Shown: positions 15,681 through 25,615 of the stretch, one piece after another
Position numbering within the stretch: the stretch's first letter is position 1
Layout of the letters: every line of letters starts with the position of its first letter
Origin: Shimia sp022448905
Lineage (GTDB): Bacteria > Pseudomonadota > Alphaproteobacteria > Rhodobacterales > Rhodobacteraceae
Direction of reading: 5' to 3'
DNA: 64,000 bases
Assembly (NCBI RefSeq): GCF_047126315.1
Contig: NZ_CP138953.1
Location: 3,162,001-3,226,000, forward strand
The notes under the pieces: model-generated
The model's database searches: none
The model's input: only the letters and a program-made list of their open reading frames with translations
What the model was told of the DNA's origin: nothing
Program-made: the position numbers and the translations under genes

Positions 15681-17704
15681 GAGATCACCTCTTGGAATGA
15701 AAGGGCTGCGTTGTGGAGAATGTAGCCAGGGGCTGTGAGGGACGCGGTGGTGTCAGTGTCCCACAGGTTGCCATAGGCTTGACTGTGGTCTTGCTCGGCC
15801 CCTGCGCCGGTGTAGGCGTATTCGAGAACGGCACCGGCGGCGGGAGGCTGATCAAGTGTGATCGTGACCGTGGCGGTGCCACCCGCGCCCGCGTCGGAGA
15901 TCACGACGGACTGGATCGCCGCGCCGCCGCTGTCAGTCAGGGCAAAGCCCTGGTTGGGGGCCTGCGCCACGTTGTCCGCGCGGAACTGTAGGGGCCAGAA
16001 GTCGCCACCACCATCATGGCGCGGGACCGTAAGAACAGGAACAGTGATCACTGATCCAGCCACTGTGATGTTGCTGACCTGAGGCGTTGGCGCGTGCCGG
16101 GTGTCGCCGTAGCGCTTCCAGTTGCGGATCGCCTTGGCGACATATTCGCCCTTCAGATCATGCCCCAGTGCATTCGGGTGCACATTGTCGTTGAGTGTCA
16201 CCCAATAGGACGCCCCAACGGTGTGGATGTCGGCGTGCGCTTCCCCCATGTCCATCTGAGCGCGGGAAATCTCGCTGGCTTCGCCCTCGCCATATTGTGG
16301 CGCTGCGATCTGCCATTGGAACAGGTGCACGTCCTTTGTCTGACCTGTCACGGCTTTTATGCGCGCATTTTTGTCATCGAGCAGTTGGCGCAAGTCGCTG
16401 GCATAGCTGGCGGCTGTGATGGCTGCGGACCGATCATTGGTGCCGCAATTCAGGACCACCGTGTCGCAGATCACATCGCGTTCATAGACATCCAATAGCG
16501 TGACAGCGTGGGCCAACTCCGCTATGGCGTTTTCAAACTGGACGTCACCTTGCTGAATTTGGTCAAGACGCTCGCCGGATTGCCCCGAATTGCGCGCGAT
16601 CCAAACTGTGCGGTCTCCCCCGTCCTCGTTCTGATAGCGATCCAGCAACTGCATGGCCGTTGTCAGGCCGGTTGAGCCGAGGTTACCGTCCACCGCTTCA
16701 ATCGCCGGAACCAGCGAGGTCGCAGACGCCGCGACAAATACGGTGTTGCCGCCGCCACGCACGCCGCTGGCCATCATAAAGCCAGTCACTGGAGTGAGGG
16801 CAGTCGCCGACCGCAAGTCCGTGCCACCGGACCCGTTGGAAATGCTGTCGCCCTGCCCCATGATGTAGTTGGCAGGTGCGCGCCCTTCTTCAACCGCGAC
16901 AGTGGGTGCATTCCGCCGGGATAGATAGGCCCGCGCCACACCGGAGACATCCGAAAAGTGCCGGTTCAGATCGCCTGTGTGTCCAGCACCGCCCCACACA
17001 TTTCCAGGCAGCAGGTCTTGCGGCATGTCTCTGGCCGCCAATCCTTTGCCACAGGTGAATTTCGCGATCATGTCTGCGCTTGGCTCGGCAAACAGTTGGC
17101 CGTTGTGGTCGATTTGCAAGACCACTTTGCCTGCCGCATCCAGCCAGACGTAGGCCTGATCAAAGTCATCATCAGGCGGCAACAAAGGCACCAGGCGCAA
17201 ACCTGGCACCGCCATCAAGCCGTCCGTATCGAAGCCACCATGATCCTTGCCAGGGTCGCCGCCGACGAAACTAAACGGGCGGACAGGGTCATCCGTATCC
17301 TCGGCGGCGGTGGCTTGGCCAAACGCTTCAAAGAGCGGCTTCTGGGCGTTGCTGATTGGCTTATCAAGATCAGCGGTGTTGTCGACGTTCTCTAGGCCAA
17401 GGCTTTCTGCTGTTTGTTGCGGCGGCAAGTCAGCAACCCGGACAAACTCGGTGCCATCATGCTCATAGGTGCCGGAAAGCGCGCCATCATCAAGAACGCG
17501 TCCGACGTCACCCTGTCCAGCCGCAGCAATGGCGTTCAGTTCGGCAAGCGTGTTGCGGGTCCAGATCACACCAGCAGCGAGAGAAGCCTCGACACCGGCC
17601 ACCCGGCTTTCCACCTCCTGCCCCCAATCGCTGGCCGCGCCTTTACTCACGTCACTGCCGTGACGCCACACCTCTTTTGCCCCTCCATGCGGAAAGTCAC
17701 TCAT
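15677..17704 (-). CDS. Tail fibre with an SGNH/GDSL hydrolase domain
   Basis: A 675-residue fibre. The N-terminal part has the fibre repeat motif LENVDNTADLDKPIS (about residues 105-118). A lipase/acetylesterase-type SGNH domain follows: block I GQGDSISNG (Ser near 286), the GTND block at 421-424 and the catalytic DNVH at 506-509. A beta-rich C-terminus completes it. It probably deacetylates or cleaves host surface polysaccharide during adsorption. The ATG at 17704 follows GAGAGG; a TTG five codons earlier is less likely. Confidence 0.85.
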   Translation of the reverse strand: MSDFPHGGAKEVWRHGSDVSKGAASDWGQEVESRVAGVEASLAAGVIWTRNTLAELNAIAAAGQGDVGRVLDDGALSGTYEHDGTEFVRVADLPPQQTAESLGLENVDNTADLDKPISNAQKPLFEAFGQATAAEDTDDPVRPFSFVGGDPGKDHGGFDTDGLMAVPGLRLVPLLPPDDDFDQAYVWLDAAGKVVLQIDHNGQLFAEPSADMIAKFTCGKGLAARDMPQDLLPGNVWGGAGHTGDLNRHFSDVSGVARAYLSRRNAPTVAVEEGRAPANYIMGQGDSISNGSGGTDLRSATALTPVTGFMMASGVRGGGNTVFVAASATSLVPAIEAVDGNLGSTGLTTAMQLLDRYQNEDGGDRTVWIARNSGQSGERLDQIQQGDVQFENAIAELAHAVTLLDVYERDVICDTVVLNCGTNDRSAAITAASYASDLRQLLDDKNARIKAVTGQTKDVHLFQWQIAAPQYGEGEASEISRAQMDMGEAHADIHTVGASYWVTLNDNVHPNALGHDLKGEYVAKAIRNWKRYGDTRHAPTPQVSNITVAGSVITVPVLTVPRHDGGGDFWPLQFRADNVAQAPNQGFALTDSGGAAIQSVVISDAGAGGTATVTITLDQPPAAGAVLEYAYTGAGAEQDHSQAYGNLWDTDTTASLTAPGYILHNAALSFQEVIS

Positions 17705-17731
17705 GCTCGTACCTCTCAATTTTCAGAAGGA

Positions 17732-19795
17732 TCAGGCGATGCTGGCGCTAAACGGCCCTGCATCATTGTCGTTGTTCAAGTTGGAAACGTTGACGGATCG
17801 CGCAGTCCAATCAAACGAACCGGACCCGCAGTTATCGACAAACTCAAAGTAAGTGTCCGGCCCAACCATGCCGGCGTAGAAGGTCGCCACCAACGCCCCG
17901 TCGCGGTAGACCTCGGTCTGCCAAAGCGCGGCGCTGGTCGAGGTGGTCATGGACACGGTTGCGGTGCCATCGCCGTTGTCGGCCACAGCAAGACCAGTAG
18001 GCGGCGCAGGTTTGTTGGCGGCTGCGCGCGCCGTCACACCTGCAACCACCGTGGCAGGGCCGATCACCCCACCCGGTGTTTCCCAGGCCAGCGACAGATC
18101 GTAATCATCCCCATCGACAAGCAAAGGAATGAGGTGGCTGGTCACCCCTGCGCCCACGGTCACATCGCGCCATTCATCGGTGCCGGCGGCGGCGTATTTC
18201 AGGACGGGTTTTAAGGCATCGCTTGGCGGTGCGGGCCAACCAACGCCAATGCCGGCCGCATACTGGTTCTGCGCGGTTTTGACACCAATACCTGCGGCCG
18301 TAATTTCCTCTAGGTCGATCGAGGGGACGCCGGAAGATGTGTCCGCCGGCGGTAATTCCTGCACCGCGCCCTGCTCACCTAAGGCAAGGGTGAGAGCATC
18401 ATCGTCAACCAAATGCAGGGTAAGATCCACCGCAGCCAGGTTGCCACGATCAAAGTTCAGATTGTGACCCCGCACAGAGAACTTTCCGACAAGCCCCACC
18501 TCGGGCGCATTCAGATCCACAACCTCTTCGAACGTGGCCGGGAAGCACCCGGGCTTGCACCGAAGCTGCAACCGCAGCTTTGGGTTTGCCCGATCCATCT
18601 CCACCTTCAAGGCGGCGCGGGTTTGCCTGTGACTTGGCGAAAACTGCGCCTCAAAAACCGCGCCGACCAGCTCCTCGCCATCCTCGGCAATGCGCGCATC
18701 ATCCCGCCAGGCCTCGGCGTCGACCTCTGTGTGGTTCAGATCGTGGCTGACGAACCGACCCGGCAAAACGTTAAAACGGTCAAGCCCATCCGGCCCAGCA
18801 TCCACATTGGCGACTTCAAGAATGTCGCCGTAGGTGATCGTAAACTCGGCGTCACGGGGGCGAGCAAAGGACAACTTTACCTTACCTGAAGGCGCCAGCC
18901 GGATCTCACCGCCCCCCGCCCGCAGGAATTTCTGCAAAACCTCCTGTGGCTTTTCATTCAGACCAAACGTCGCGCTCGCACGCAGACGGGCCTCGGTCCC
19001 ACCCTCGGCCAAGGGCATTTGATCATCGGCAAAATCCGCCTCTTCGGTGATGTTGTCCCAATCAATCGCCCTGGGGCTGTTCAAACCATCCGGCGAGGCG
19101 ATGTAGTACGCGGTTGCCAGGGCGAGGTTTTCACTAAACACAGCCGCATCAAGGCGTGGGTCGTACAACTTTGCCGTTTCTGCCCGCACAAAGAGCGCAG
19201 GCTCTCCACTGGGATACATGCCACGGTGATGCTCTGGCGGCGCGCTCTCACATGTGATCAAACTGGTCCATTGACCATCAAGCCGGTGATTGGCCGTCCA
19301 CTCAGACCAGATGTTTTCCAGCTCAGCGTAATGCGCAGATGGCACTTGCCCCGTGCGGCCAACGATTTTGACGCGCGGGCGCTCATGGAAATATTGCTCA
19401 TCCGTGACGTGATCGGTGGCGTTCAGCGCTACAGGCTCGTTGTTGAGATAGTGGCCAAGAACGCGGGTTATCTCCCCATGGCCATGCACAACAACCCGAT
19501 AACTGATCCCCTCAGTCGCACGGTGAAACACAACGTTGCCGCCAACCTTCACAATCCCCACGTGCCCCATGCGCGGCGCGGTGGTCGACTTGCTGTTGGT
19601 CTGCACGTTCTCGGGGTTGAAAGATGGCGCATCCGGCCGCGTCAAGGCACCAACCGCAGAGCTCAACAACAACCCGCCGCCCAAGTTCACCAGAGAGCCG
19701 GCCAGCGTTAAACCACCGGCCGCAGTGGTCAACGGTATGCCAAAAGCGGTAATTGCTCCGCTGAACGGCAAAATCGCCGCCGCAAGTGCTACCAT
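17732..19795 (-). CDS. Tail tip / host-specificity protein (lambda gpJ-like)
   Basis: A 687-residue tail-hub protein. A hydrophobic N-terminal stretch (about residues 1-50) precedes a long beta-rich region and a C-terminal fibronectin-like part (from about residue 590). Size, position directly downstream of the tape measure block and upstream of the fibre gene support a central tail-tip role. The ATG at 19795 is preceded by AGGGGGTGG; it overlaps the end of the upstream gene by 7 bases. Confidence 0.75.
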   Translation of the reverse strand: MVALAAAILPFSGAITAFGIPLTTAAGGLTLAGSLVNLGGGLLLSSAVGALTRPDAPSFNPENVQTNSKSTTAPRMGHVGIVKVGGNVVFHRATEGISYRVVVHGHGEITRVLGHYLNNEPVALNATDHVTDEQYFHERPRVKIVGRTGQVPSAHYAELENIWSEWTANHRLDGQWTSLITCESAPPEHHRGMYPSGEPALFVRAETAKLYDPRLDAAVFSENLALATAYYIASPDGLNSPRAIDWDNITEEADFADDQMPLAEGGTEARLRASATFGLNEKPQEVLQKFLRAGGGEIRLAPSGKVKLSFARPRDAEFTITYGDILEVANVDAGPDGLDRFNVLPGRFVSHDLNHTEVDAEAWRDDARIAEDGEELVGAVFEAQFSPSHRQTRAALKVEMDRANPKLRLQLRCKPGCFPATFEEVVDLNAPEVGLVGKFSVRGHNLNFDRGNLAAVDLTLHLVDDDALTLALGEQGAVQELPPADTSSGVPSIDLEEITAAGIGVKTAQNQYAAGIGVGWPAPPSDALKPVLKYAAAGTDEWRDVTVGAGVTSHLIPLLVDGDDYDLSLAWETPGGVIGPATVVAGVTARAAANKPAPPTGLAVADNGDGTATVSMTTSTSAALWQTEVYRDGALVATFYAGMVGPDTYFEFVDNCGSGSFDWTARSVNVSNLNNDNDAGPFSASIA

Positions 19796-20157
19796 GACCA
19801 CCCCCTAAGAACGTCAAAATCATCGCAAAAGCGCGCACGACCATCGGACGCGCGGGCGACCGCCCGGCCAGACACAATCAAAGCACAGAGCTTTTGCGTA
19901 CCAACCCTCACCACGGCGGCACCATCACCTGACAAAGGCGCAAACCGCGCCATACGCGGGGCAATCAGCGCCTCCAGACCACCCGCGCGCATGATGACCC
20001 GACGACACTCAAACCAGCTGTTGTAAGTGCCGCGCAGATCCACAGCGGGATCAAAGCCGGTGCAGGCTCGGACACCGGACGCACACCAAAGCGCGCAGTC
20101 GTTTTGCCCCCACGCGAAAGGTTCGGCGAGGCTGGATGCAATGAATTGGGAAAGCAT
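19789..20157 (-). CDS. DUF6950-type tail-assembly protein
   Basis: A 122-residue protein with the motif PFAWGQNDCALWCA near residue 14 and LRGTYNSW near 42, a pattern of phage proteins related to NlpC/P60-like tail components (lambda gpK position). The conserved Cys could be a catalytic residue. It lies between a minor tail gene and the tail tip gene and overlaps both. Confidence 0.65.
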   Translation of the reverse strand: MLSQFIASSLAEPFAWGQNDCALWCASGVRACTGFDPAVDLRGTYNSWFECRRVIMRAGGLEALIAPRMARFAPLSGDGAAVVRVGTQKLCALIVSGRAVARASDGRARFCDDFDVLRGWSW

Positions 20158-20771
20158 TACCAATCCGTCCAGACGATCAGTCGGCCGTTTTCAGTGGTGA
20201 ACTGCATGCCCTTGTCGGTCGGAAACCGGCGTATCTGATCGAAGTAAGTTTGCATGCCGTAGGCAGGCACACCTTTGCGCGCCATGGGCCCCTCACATCC
20301 AAGGGTGACCAAAGACGCCTTGGGCGTGAAACGCGCGGACATGCGGTCCATGACACCCACGTCCCACGCGATCGGCAAACCCAGCGGTGCGCCATCCGTC
20401 ATCAATTGCCCATAAAGCCCATAATCACGGCGGCGATAGTTTGGCTTGTCGCTGATCATCTCGACCAGTTCAGCGCGCCAATTTGCGCGCTCAACCAAGG
20501 CCTCAAACACGCCAAGGTGATACTCTCGCAAAGGCGCAAGCTGCCCCTGCCCGCCTGACAGGTTTGGCATTCCAACAACCAGACCGCCGCCCTTTTGCCA
20601 GAGCTGGCCGTTCAGATCCGTGAAGCCAACCGTTCGGTTGCACAGCCGCAGCGGTTCATCAGCGAATTCAAAATGCATCATGACTGACAGCTCAACGACT
20701 TGTTTGCGCAGAGCATCCATAATTGCCCCGTGAAGCTCATCGGGTTGATGCTTAAGAAGCTCTAGGGTCAT
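20157..20771 (-). CDS. Minor tail protein (lambda gpL/gpM position)
   Basis: A 204-residue protein read in the tail block between the tape measure and tail tip genes. It contains a conserved-looking Cys in LGCEGPMARKG and ends in a short SDKGMQF-like segment as in DUF2163-type tail proteins. Start ATG 20771 overlaps the upstream stop (ATGA). No direct family assignment is certain. Confidence 0.6.
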   Translation of the reverse strand: MTLELLKHQPDELHGAIMDALRKQVVELSVMMHFEFADEPLRLCNRTVGFTDLNGQLWQKGGGLVVGMPNLSGGQGQLAPLREYHLGVFEALVERANWRAELVEMISDKPNYRRRDYGLYGQLMTDGAPLGLPIAWDVGVMDRMSARFTPKASLVTLGCEGPMARKGVPAYGMQTYFDQIRRFPTDKGMQFTTENGRLIVWTDW

Positions 20772-21481
20772 TGATTGAACGCCTCGACCACATTGACGGT
20801 CAGAGGCTCCGAATAGACCCCCAAATTCGCAAAAACGTCCCAATCACCGCTGCTCGCCAGACGGACATCAATATGCGGCTCAGAGACGCGAACCAAGGCA
20901 CCTTCTAGGGCGCTTTTGCGTAAAGACGGCGAGAATTGGACCTGGCCATCGTCGTTGCTTTCGACCTCATAAAGACTGGCATCAATTGAAAATCGATCAC
21001 CAATGGCGAGATTGCGCCCCACAAAACTTGTCAGCTTAACCGCCACCGAGCCTTCCGCCAGGTTGTTGCTGAGACGTTCGTCATCCGTATCGGGCAACGC
21101 AAAGCCGGTCCCATCATCAAAGGTTTTCTGGTCATCAAAGCGGCTGTAGCCCCGCTCTATGTCTTCCTCGGACACGCCGACCTGACGCCAAAAGCGGTGC
21201 GGATCTCCCTCAAATCGAGGGCTCGCCAGGTTCAACAATGGCAGACGCAACACGCCCGCGCGGCCCCGCAACCGGGTTGGCACCGATCGTAGCAGAGCAA
21301 GGTCCTTTCCGAACATGGGCGGGAACACAACCGAGCCCCGCCAGGTTCTGTTCTCCGTAAACGTCACTTGCTCCCACCCATCCAAACCAGGGCGAAAGTC
21401 CGGCATTTCCCCGACCAGACGCAGATTGTCGTGGCGAATTTGCAAACCAAGCGTTGATGTCAAATCGACAAATCCCGGCAT
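20768..21481 (-). CDS. Minor tail protein
   Basis: A 237-residue, mainly beta protein immediately downstream of the tape measure gene. Its place and size correspond to distal tail proteins, which connect the tube to the tip. Overlap with the next gene supports co-translation. No motif allows a firmer call. Confidence 0.6.
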   Translation of the reverse strand: MPGFVDLTSTLGLQIRHDNLRLVGEMPDFRPGLDGWEQVTFTENRTWRGSVVFPPMFGKDLALLRSVPTRLRGRAGVLRLPLLNLASPRFEGDPHRFWRQVGVSEEDIERGYSRFDDQKTFDDGTGFALPDTDDERLSNNLAEGSVAVKLTSFVGRNLAIGDRFSIDASLYEVESNDDGQVQFSPSLRKSALEGALVRVSEPHIDVRLASSGDWDVFANLGVYSEPLTVNVVEAFNQ

Positions 21482-21484
21482 GCG

Positions 21485-23743
21485 TCAGCTCCGGCGATGC
21501 GACTGACTTAGAGCCGCATTGTTACTTTCCACACCACTCTGCATGATCTCAAACGCCTGGGCCGCCGAGGCTTCCAGAAACTCGGCCTTCAGGCCTTTTT
21601 CCAGATAGACCCGCATCGCACCATTGCCTTGCTTGTGCGCCCCACCGCCGACGGCCTGACGCACTGCGGCGTTCATCTGCCCATGGTTCAACATACCGCC
21701 ATTTGCACTGGCAAAAAGCCATTCTGACCGCGGCGTGTTCTCATTCACTTGATAGATCTGCCCGGCACGCACCCCGCCGCCCATGGCTCGGGCCCCAAAC
21801 ATGCCGCCCAGAAGCTTGCCAAAGAAGCCGCCTCCGGTCCCGCCAACGCCACCCAAACCCAACATGATGCTCTCGATGCCATTTGACACCCAGGACTGCG
21901 CGACCTTCATAAAGGCACTTTTGAGTGTCTCACCCCAGCCTTCACCCTGTAGCGTGGCAGCTGCAAGCTCATCTGACAGCCCTTTGACGCCGTCCTTCAG
22001 GTCCTTGAGTTTGTCCTTGGCCGCTTTGGCGGCTTTGGAAACGCCGCCACCCAGTGACTTTGTGGTATCAGTCGCCGTGTCGCCCAAAGAGCCCATCTCT
22101 TCGTTGAGCTTTTTGGATTCCTCGGTGGCAGCCGCTTCGGCATCCTTTGCCTCATCGATCGCTGTTTTAAGATCCTGCACCGAGGAAAGCGGAGCCCCCA
22201 GCCCTCCAAAGATCTCCTTGGCGGTGGTCCGCGTCTTATCGGCTTTATGCGACAGGATTGTTCCGGCCGCGACCAGGCCTTCGCCCGCGGGGCCAAAGTC
22301 CGATTTGCCCTGTGCGCCGCGAAAAGCATCACCGGCAGCAGTGCCCACCCCCTTGGCATTTGCATAAGGGTTGGCAGGTCCGTCCAAACTGACTTCGCCA
22401 ACCTTCGTGATGCCGTCAAAGCCACCACGGGCCCACTCCGGAAGCGCCGAGATGGCAGAGTTGATCGAGGTGATAAAATTGTTCACCCGGCGCACCACAC
22501 CATTGATCAGGGTTTCCACCCCCTTCACCGCGGCCCCAGCCGCCTGATACATCAACGAGCCGAGAGCGTCCGGCAAAGCCTTAAAGGCCGCCACCATGGC
22601 GTCTTTGGCCCCGATCGCGATGTCAGACATGCGCTCGGCCCAGGTCATGGCATTTTGGATGAGTTCGCCGAGTTTACGGACGGCCGCACCGGTTGCGCCC
22701 GTAAAAGCCGCGCGGATCTTTAAACCCGTCGCCTTGAAGGCATCCCCAATCCGTTCACCTACATCAGACGCGATCGCCTTTAGGTGATCGATCACCGCCC
22801 CAAAAGATCCAGCTTGCGTGATCAACACGCGAAGGCCACTCAGGGCGCGACCAATGCTCTGCCAAACCTTTTTGAAAGCATCCAGATACCCGCCGCCAAT
22901 GCTTGAAAGCACATTGGACACATTGGAGCCGCTGGTGAATATGTAGGACACCAACGACTTCACGATCACCAGCGCATCTTTCCCGCCGGTGATGATCCCG
23001 CGGAAAGCCGGGGTCCAGCTGGCCAGCTTTTGGGATGCCGCATCGAGCGCCGGCGCCAGGGCCACGGTGATGTCCGTGCCAATGCCACGCGCTACCAAAC
23101 CGAGACGCGAGATCGAGTCGTTGGCCTGCTCGATTTTGGCAGCCTCAACATCCGAGATCACGCGGCCGAACTTTTGGATTTCCTGCGCAGCCTGCGCCAA
23201 CGTGGCCGGATCCAGCCGCGTCATGGCGATCGAGCCTTCCTCGCCAAACAAGGCGCCGGCCACCGCGGCCTGTTCGGCCTTTGGGACGAACTTATCGATC
23301 GCACCGTTGATCGTGGAAATCCGCTCATCAAGGGGCAGCTTCAGCAGATCGCCAGCCTTGAGTTCAAGCCGTTCCAGTGCCTTGGCCGCTGCCACTGATC
23401 CCGTGGCGGCCTGTGACAAGCGACGATAGAGATCTTTGGAGCCTTGCTCCAACTGAGCTTGGCCAACGCCGGCAAGGTCGCCCGCCCGAGCGAGGACCTG
23501 CATACTTTCAACAGTGGTCCCGAGCGATCGCGCGAGTTTCGCCTGCGCATCTACCGAATCCAGCGTTCGGCTCACACCACGTGCAGATCCGATCGTCGCA
23601 GCCGCGGCCGCCAGTGGTGCAAAAGCACGTTTGGCAAAGGCCGCAAACTGCCGGATCTTGGATTTCTGGCGATCAACGTCCTTATTGAACAAAGCGCCAT
23701 TCAAACGAAGTATGGACCAGAGAGTCCCGACTTTCTTTTTCAT
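21485..23743 (-). CDS. Tail tape measure protein
   Basis: A 752-residue protein with long Ala/Lys/Glu-rich helical regions, a hydrophobic middle with several possible membrane segments (about residues 250-470), and a glycine-rich C-terminus (GGVGGTGGGFFGKLLGGMFG). This fits a tape measure protein that sets tail length and is ejected with DNA; its modest size suggests a fairly short siphovirus tail. A tail chaperone gene lies just upstream, as usual. Confidence 0.9.
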   Translation of the reverse strand: MKKKVGTLWSILRLNGALFNKDVDRQKSKIRQFAAFAKRAFAPLAAAAATIGSARGVSRTLDSVDAQAKLARSLGTTVESMQVLARAGDLAGVGQAQLEQGSKDLYRRLSQAATGSVAAAKALERLELKAGDLLKLPLDERISTINGAIDKFVPKAEQAAVAGALFGEEGSIAMTRLDPATLAQAAQEIQKFGRVISDVEAAKIEQANDSISRLGLVARGIGTDITVALAPALDAASQKLASWTPAFRGIITGGKDALVIVKSLVSYIFTSGSNVSNVLSSIGGGYLDAFKKVWQSIGRALSGLRVLITQAGSFGAVIDHLKAIASDVGERIGDAFKATGLKIRAAFTGATGAAVRKLGELIQNAMTWAERMSDIAIGAKDAMVAAFKALPDALGSLMYQAAGAAVKGVETLINGVVRRVNNFITSINSAISALPEWARGGFDGITKVGEVSLDGPANPYANAKGVGTAAGDAFRGAQGKSDFGPAGEGLVAAGTILSHKADKTRTTAKEIFGGLGAPLSSVQDLKTAIDEAKDAEAAATEESKKLNEEMGSLGDTATDTTKSLGGGVSKAAKAAKDKLKDLKDGVKGLSDELAAATLQGEGWGETLKSAFMKVAQSWVSNGIESIMLGLGGVGGTGGGFFGKLLGGMFGARAMGGGVRAGQIYQVNENTPRSEWLFASANGGMLNHGQMNAAVRQAVGGGAHKQGNGAMRVYLEKGLKAEFLEASAAQAFEIMQSGVESNNAALSQSHRRS

Positions 23744-24393
23744 GCCTGCCCCTTCATGTGAGTGAGTTCTTCTTGGGTCACCTTTGGCAGGTGCGCGGTG
23801 GCGTTAAACAGATGCTGCACCCAATCCCGCGAGGTCTTGCCACGGTTGGTGCCGAGGGTTTCTGACACGAAGCGGCGGAAGTGATCGTCTTTGGCCTGAG
23901 ACACGCGCGCCGCGACAGCCGCATCCACCAGATCCGAGCGTTTCTGTTTGTCCAAATGACGCAAAATGCGGGAATGCTCCCAAAGGGTCAGCTGATCAAA
24001 GACCGCCGGATCACGCCCTCCGGCCAACCAGGCGGCGCGCATGTCCAAAACGGACGGCGGGGCCACGTCTGGATCCACATGCCCCTCGCTCGCCGCCTGT
24101 TTGACCGGCAACGGATCTTCCAAAAAGGCCCGCAACGCGGTCGCAACCTGCGCCGGCGCCCGGCGTAAGAGCCTCTTTGCCCGGCGCAGCGACCAGATTT
24201 GCCCCGGCAAGCAACATGCGACCAACACCGCCAGCACCTCCACATCGGCCGGCGCAAGTGGCGCGTCTGGCTGCTCTGTTCCGGCCTGCACCAGGTGCTC
24301 GATAAAGCCCGGCGCGGAGACACCACAGCGCTTTTCAAACCGGGTAAGCCCCGCCATGTCGATGACTGGCGAGGCGTGGCGCAACTTCACCAT
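23740..24393 (-). CDS. Probable tail assembly chaperone
   Basis: A 217-residue helical protein located between the tail tube and tape measure genes, the standard site of tail assembly chaperones (lambda G/GT). It overlaps the tape measure start by 4 bases. No slippery sequence was obvious on inspection, so a frameshifted longer form is not claimed. Confidence 0.6.
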   Translation of the reverse strand: MVKLRHASPVIDMAGLTRFEKRCGVSAPGFIEHLVQAGTEQPDAPLAPADVEVLAVLVACCLPGQIWSLRRAKRLLRRAPAQVATALRAFLEDPLPVKQAASEGHVDPDVAPPSVLDMRAAWLAGGRDPAVFDQLTLWEHSRILRHLDKQKRSDLVDAAVAARVSQAKDDHFRRFVSETLGTNRGKTSRDWVQHLFNATAHLPKVTQEELTHMKGQA

Positions 24394-24399
24394 CCGCGC

Positions 24400-24843
24400 T
24401 TAGGAAATTGCCGCCGGCGCGTCGAGCTCGGCCATGATCGCGATTTTGACAACGGCCATCGCCTTGTCTTTCATCGGGATCGATGTCGGATCAAAGTGCA
24501 ACACCCGCGCGGCAAAGCCGCGGAACGACGCTCCGATCGTGATCAGGAATTCGACCACTTCCTCGCTGGCCACCAAAGACCGGATGGTCGCTTCATGCTC
24601 CCAGCCGTCCCAATATTGCAGCGGAAGCTCATAAATCAGCGGATCACGTGGGCCATTTTTGACCTCGCCAACCCGGCCAGGGCTGCGCTGATGGGTAGTG
24701 TCGATCTGCGGTGGGGTCAGATCTGGGAAATCCACATCTTCAGCCCCCATAATCTCAAAAACGGCCGCGGGATCACCGTGGCGAATATGAAATTGCAGAT
24801 CCAAGTTGAGGCCCGCTTGAGCCTCTGAATATTGGCGTGGCAT
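24400..24843 (-). CDS. Major tail tube protein
   Basis: A 147-residue protein in the tube-gene position between the tail terminator and the chaperone. Length and beta-rich sequence fit a siphovirus major tail protein. Assignment is by position and size more than by motif. Confidence 0.65.
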   Translation of the reverse strand: MPRQYSEAQAGLNLDLQFHIRHGDPAAVFEIMGAEDVDFPDLTPPQIDTTHQRSPGRVGEVKNGPRDPLIYELPLQYWDGWEHEATIRSLVASEEVVEFLITIGASFRGFAARVLHFDPTSIPMKDKAMAVVKIAIMAELDAPAAIS

Positions 24844-24855
24844 GTCAGGTCCTTC

Positions 24856-25275
24856 CTATTCGTCCTGAATGAAACCGGTGACCACAAACAGCATCATCAC
24901 CGATCCGGTGACATGCAGGAGCTCGGGGCCGGTTTTGGTTTCGGTGCGCCGGAGCAGAACGCCCTGGACCCCGGTGTTTTTTTTGAGACCCTCGATCAAA
25001 AGGAGCTCGATTTTTTCTGAGTGGGCGTCGAGTTCATCCTCGATCGTGTCCGCGTCACCCTTGATGCTGAGCGCAACCACCAAATCGGTATCTGCCCGAA
25101 ACTGGGTGCTGCTGAGGTCTTCACGATCCTCACCAGGCGTGGACACGGACCAACAGGGCAAGCTGTCCGGATCCAACTTGGCGCTAGAAATCACACATTT
25201 CACATCCGCAAACAGCGGATCCGCGCGCAAGAGTGCCTTAGCCTCTGCGCGCAGCGCCGATCGATAGTGTGTCAT
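24856..25275 (-). CDS. Tail terminator-like protein (lambda gpU position)
   Basis: A 139-residue protein just upstream of the tail tube gene, at the usual place of tail terminators that cap the tube and join it to the head. It overlaps the preceding gene by ATGA. No catalytic motif is expected. Confidence 0.6.
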   Translation of the reverse strand: MTHYRSALRAEAKALLRADPLFADVKCVISSAKLDPDSLPCWSVSTPGEDREDLSSTQFRADTDLVVALSIKGDADTIEDELDAHSEKIELLLIEGLKKNTGVQGVLLRRTETKTGPELLHVTGSVMMLFVVTGFIQDE

Positions 25276-25604
25276 CCCGAATAGACCTCGCTGAGCTCTG
25301 CCAGAAAGTGACGGTCTTCTGCCGGCGATCGGGTGGGATAGATGGCGGTGACCAAGTAGCGTTTGCCCGGCCGAGAGGCGACGGAAACATGCGCACCCCT
25401 CGACAAGAGCGCGGCATATTCCGCCTGCACTTTCAAAACCGGACTGATCGAGACTGTGTCATTGCCATCGAGCTCACTTAACAGGCTCGGCTCTTCGCGA
25501 AAGATGCCCCGCATAGGCACATCCTCGCTGCCGTCCCGGTGCAGGGTGACCTCACCGTCAAAGACATCCTCAAACAGCCCGGTCACCCCGTCAAACAACG
25601 ACAC
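25272..25604 (-). CDS. Head-tail joining protein (gpFII-like)
   Basis: A 110-residue protein starting at GTG 25604 after AAGGGG. The start VSLFDGVTGLFEDVFDG and overall beta pattern resemble the small head-tail attachment proteins of lambda gpFII type. It sits between the capsid cement and tail terminator genes as expected. Confidence 0.65.
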   Translation of the reverse strand: MSLFDGVTGLFEDVFDGEVTLHRDGSEDVPMRGIFREEPSLLSELDGNDTVSISPVLKVQAEYAALLSRGAHVSVASRPGKRYLVTAIYPTRSPAEDRHFLAELSEVYSG

Positions 25605-25615
25605 CGCCGCGCCCC

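Noticed and set aside
23740..24393. Programmed frameshift in the tail chaperone
   Set aside because: No convincing slippery heptamer was seen near the gene end, so no frameshift product is claimed.
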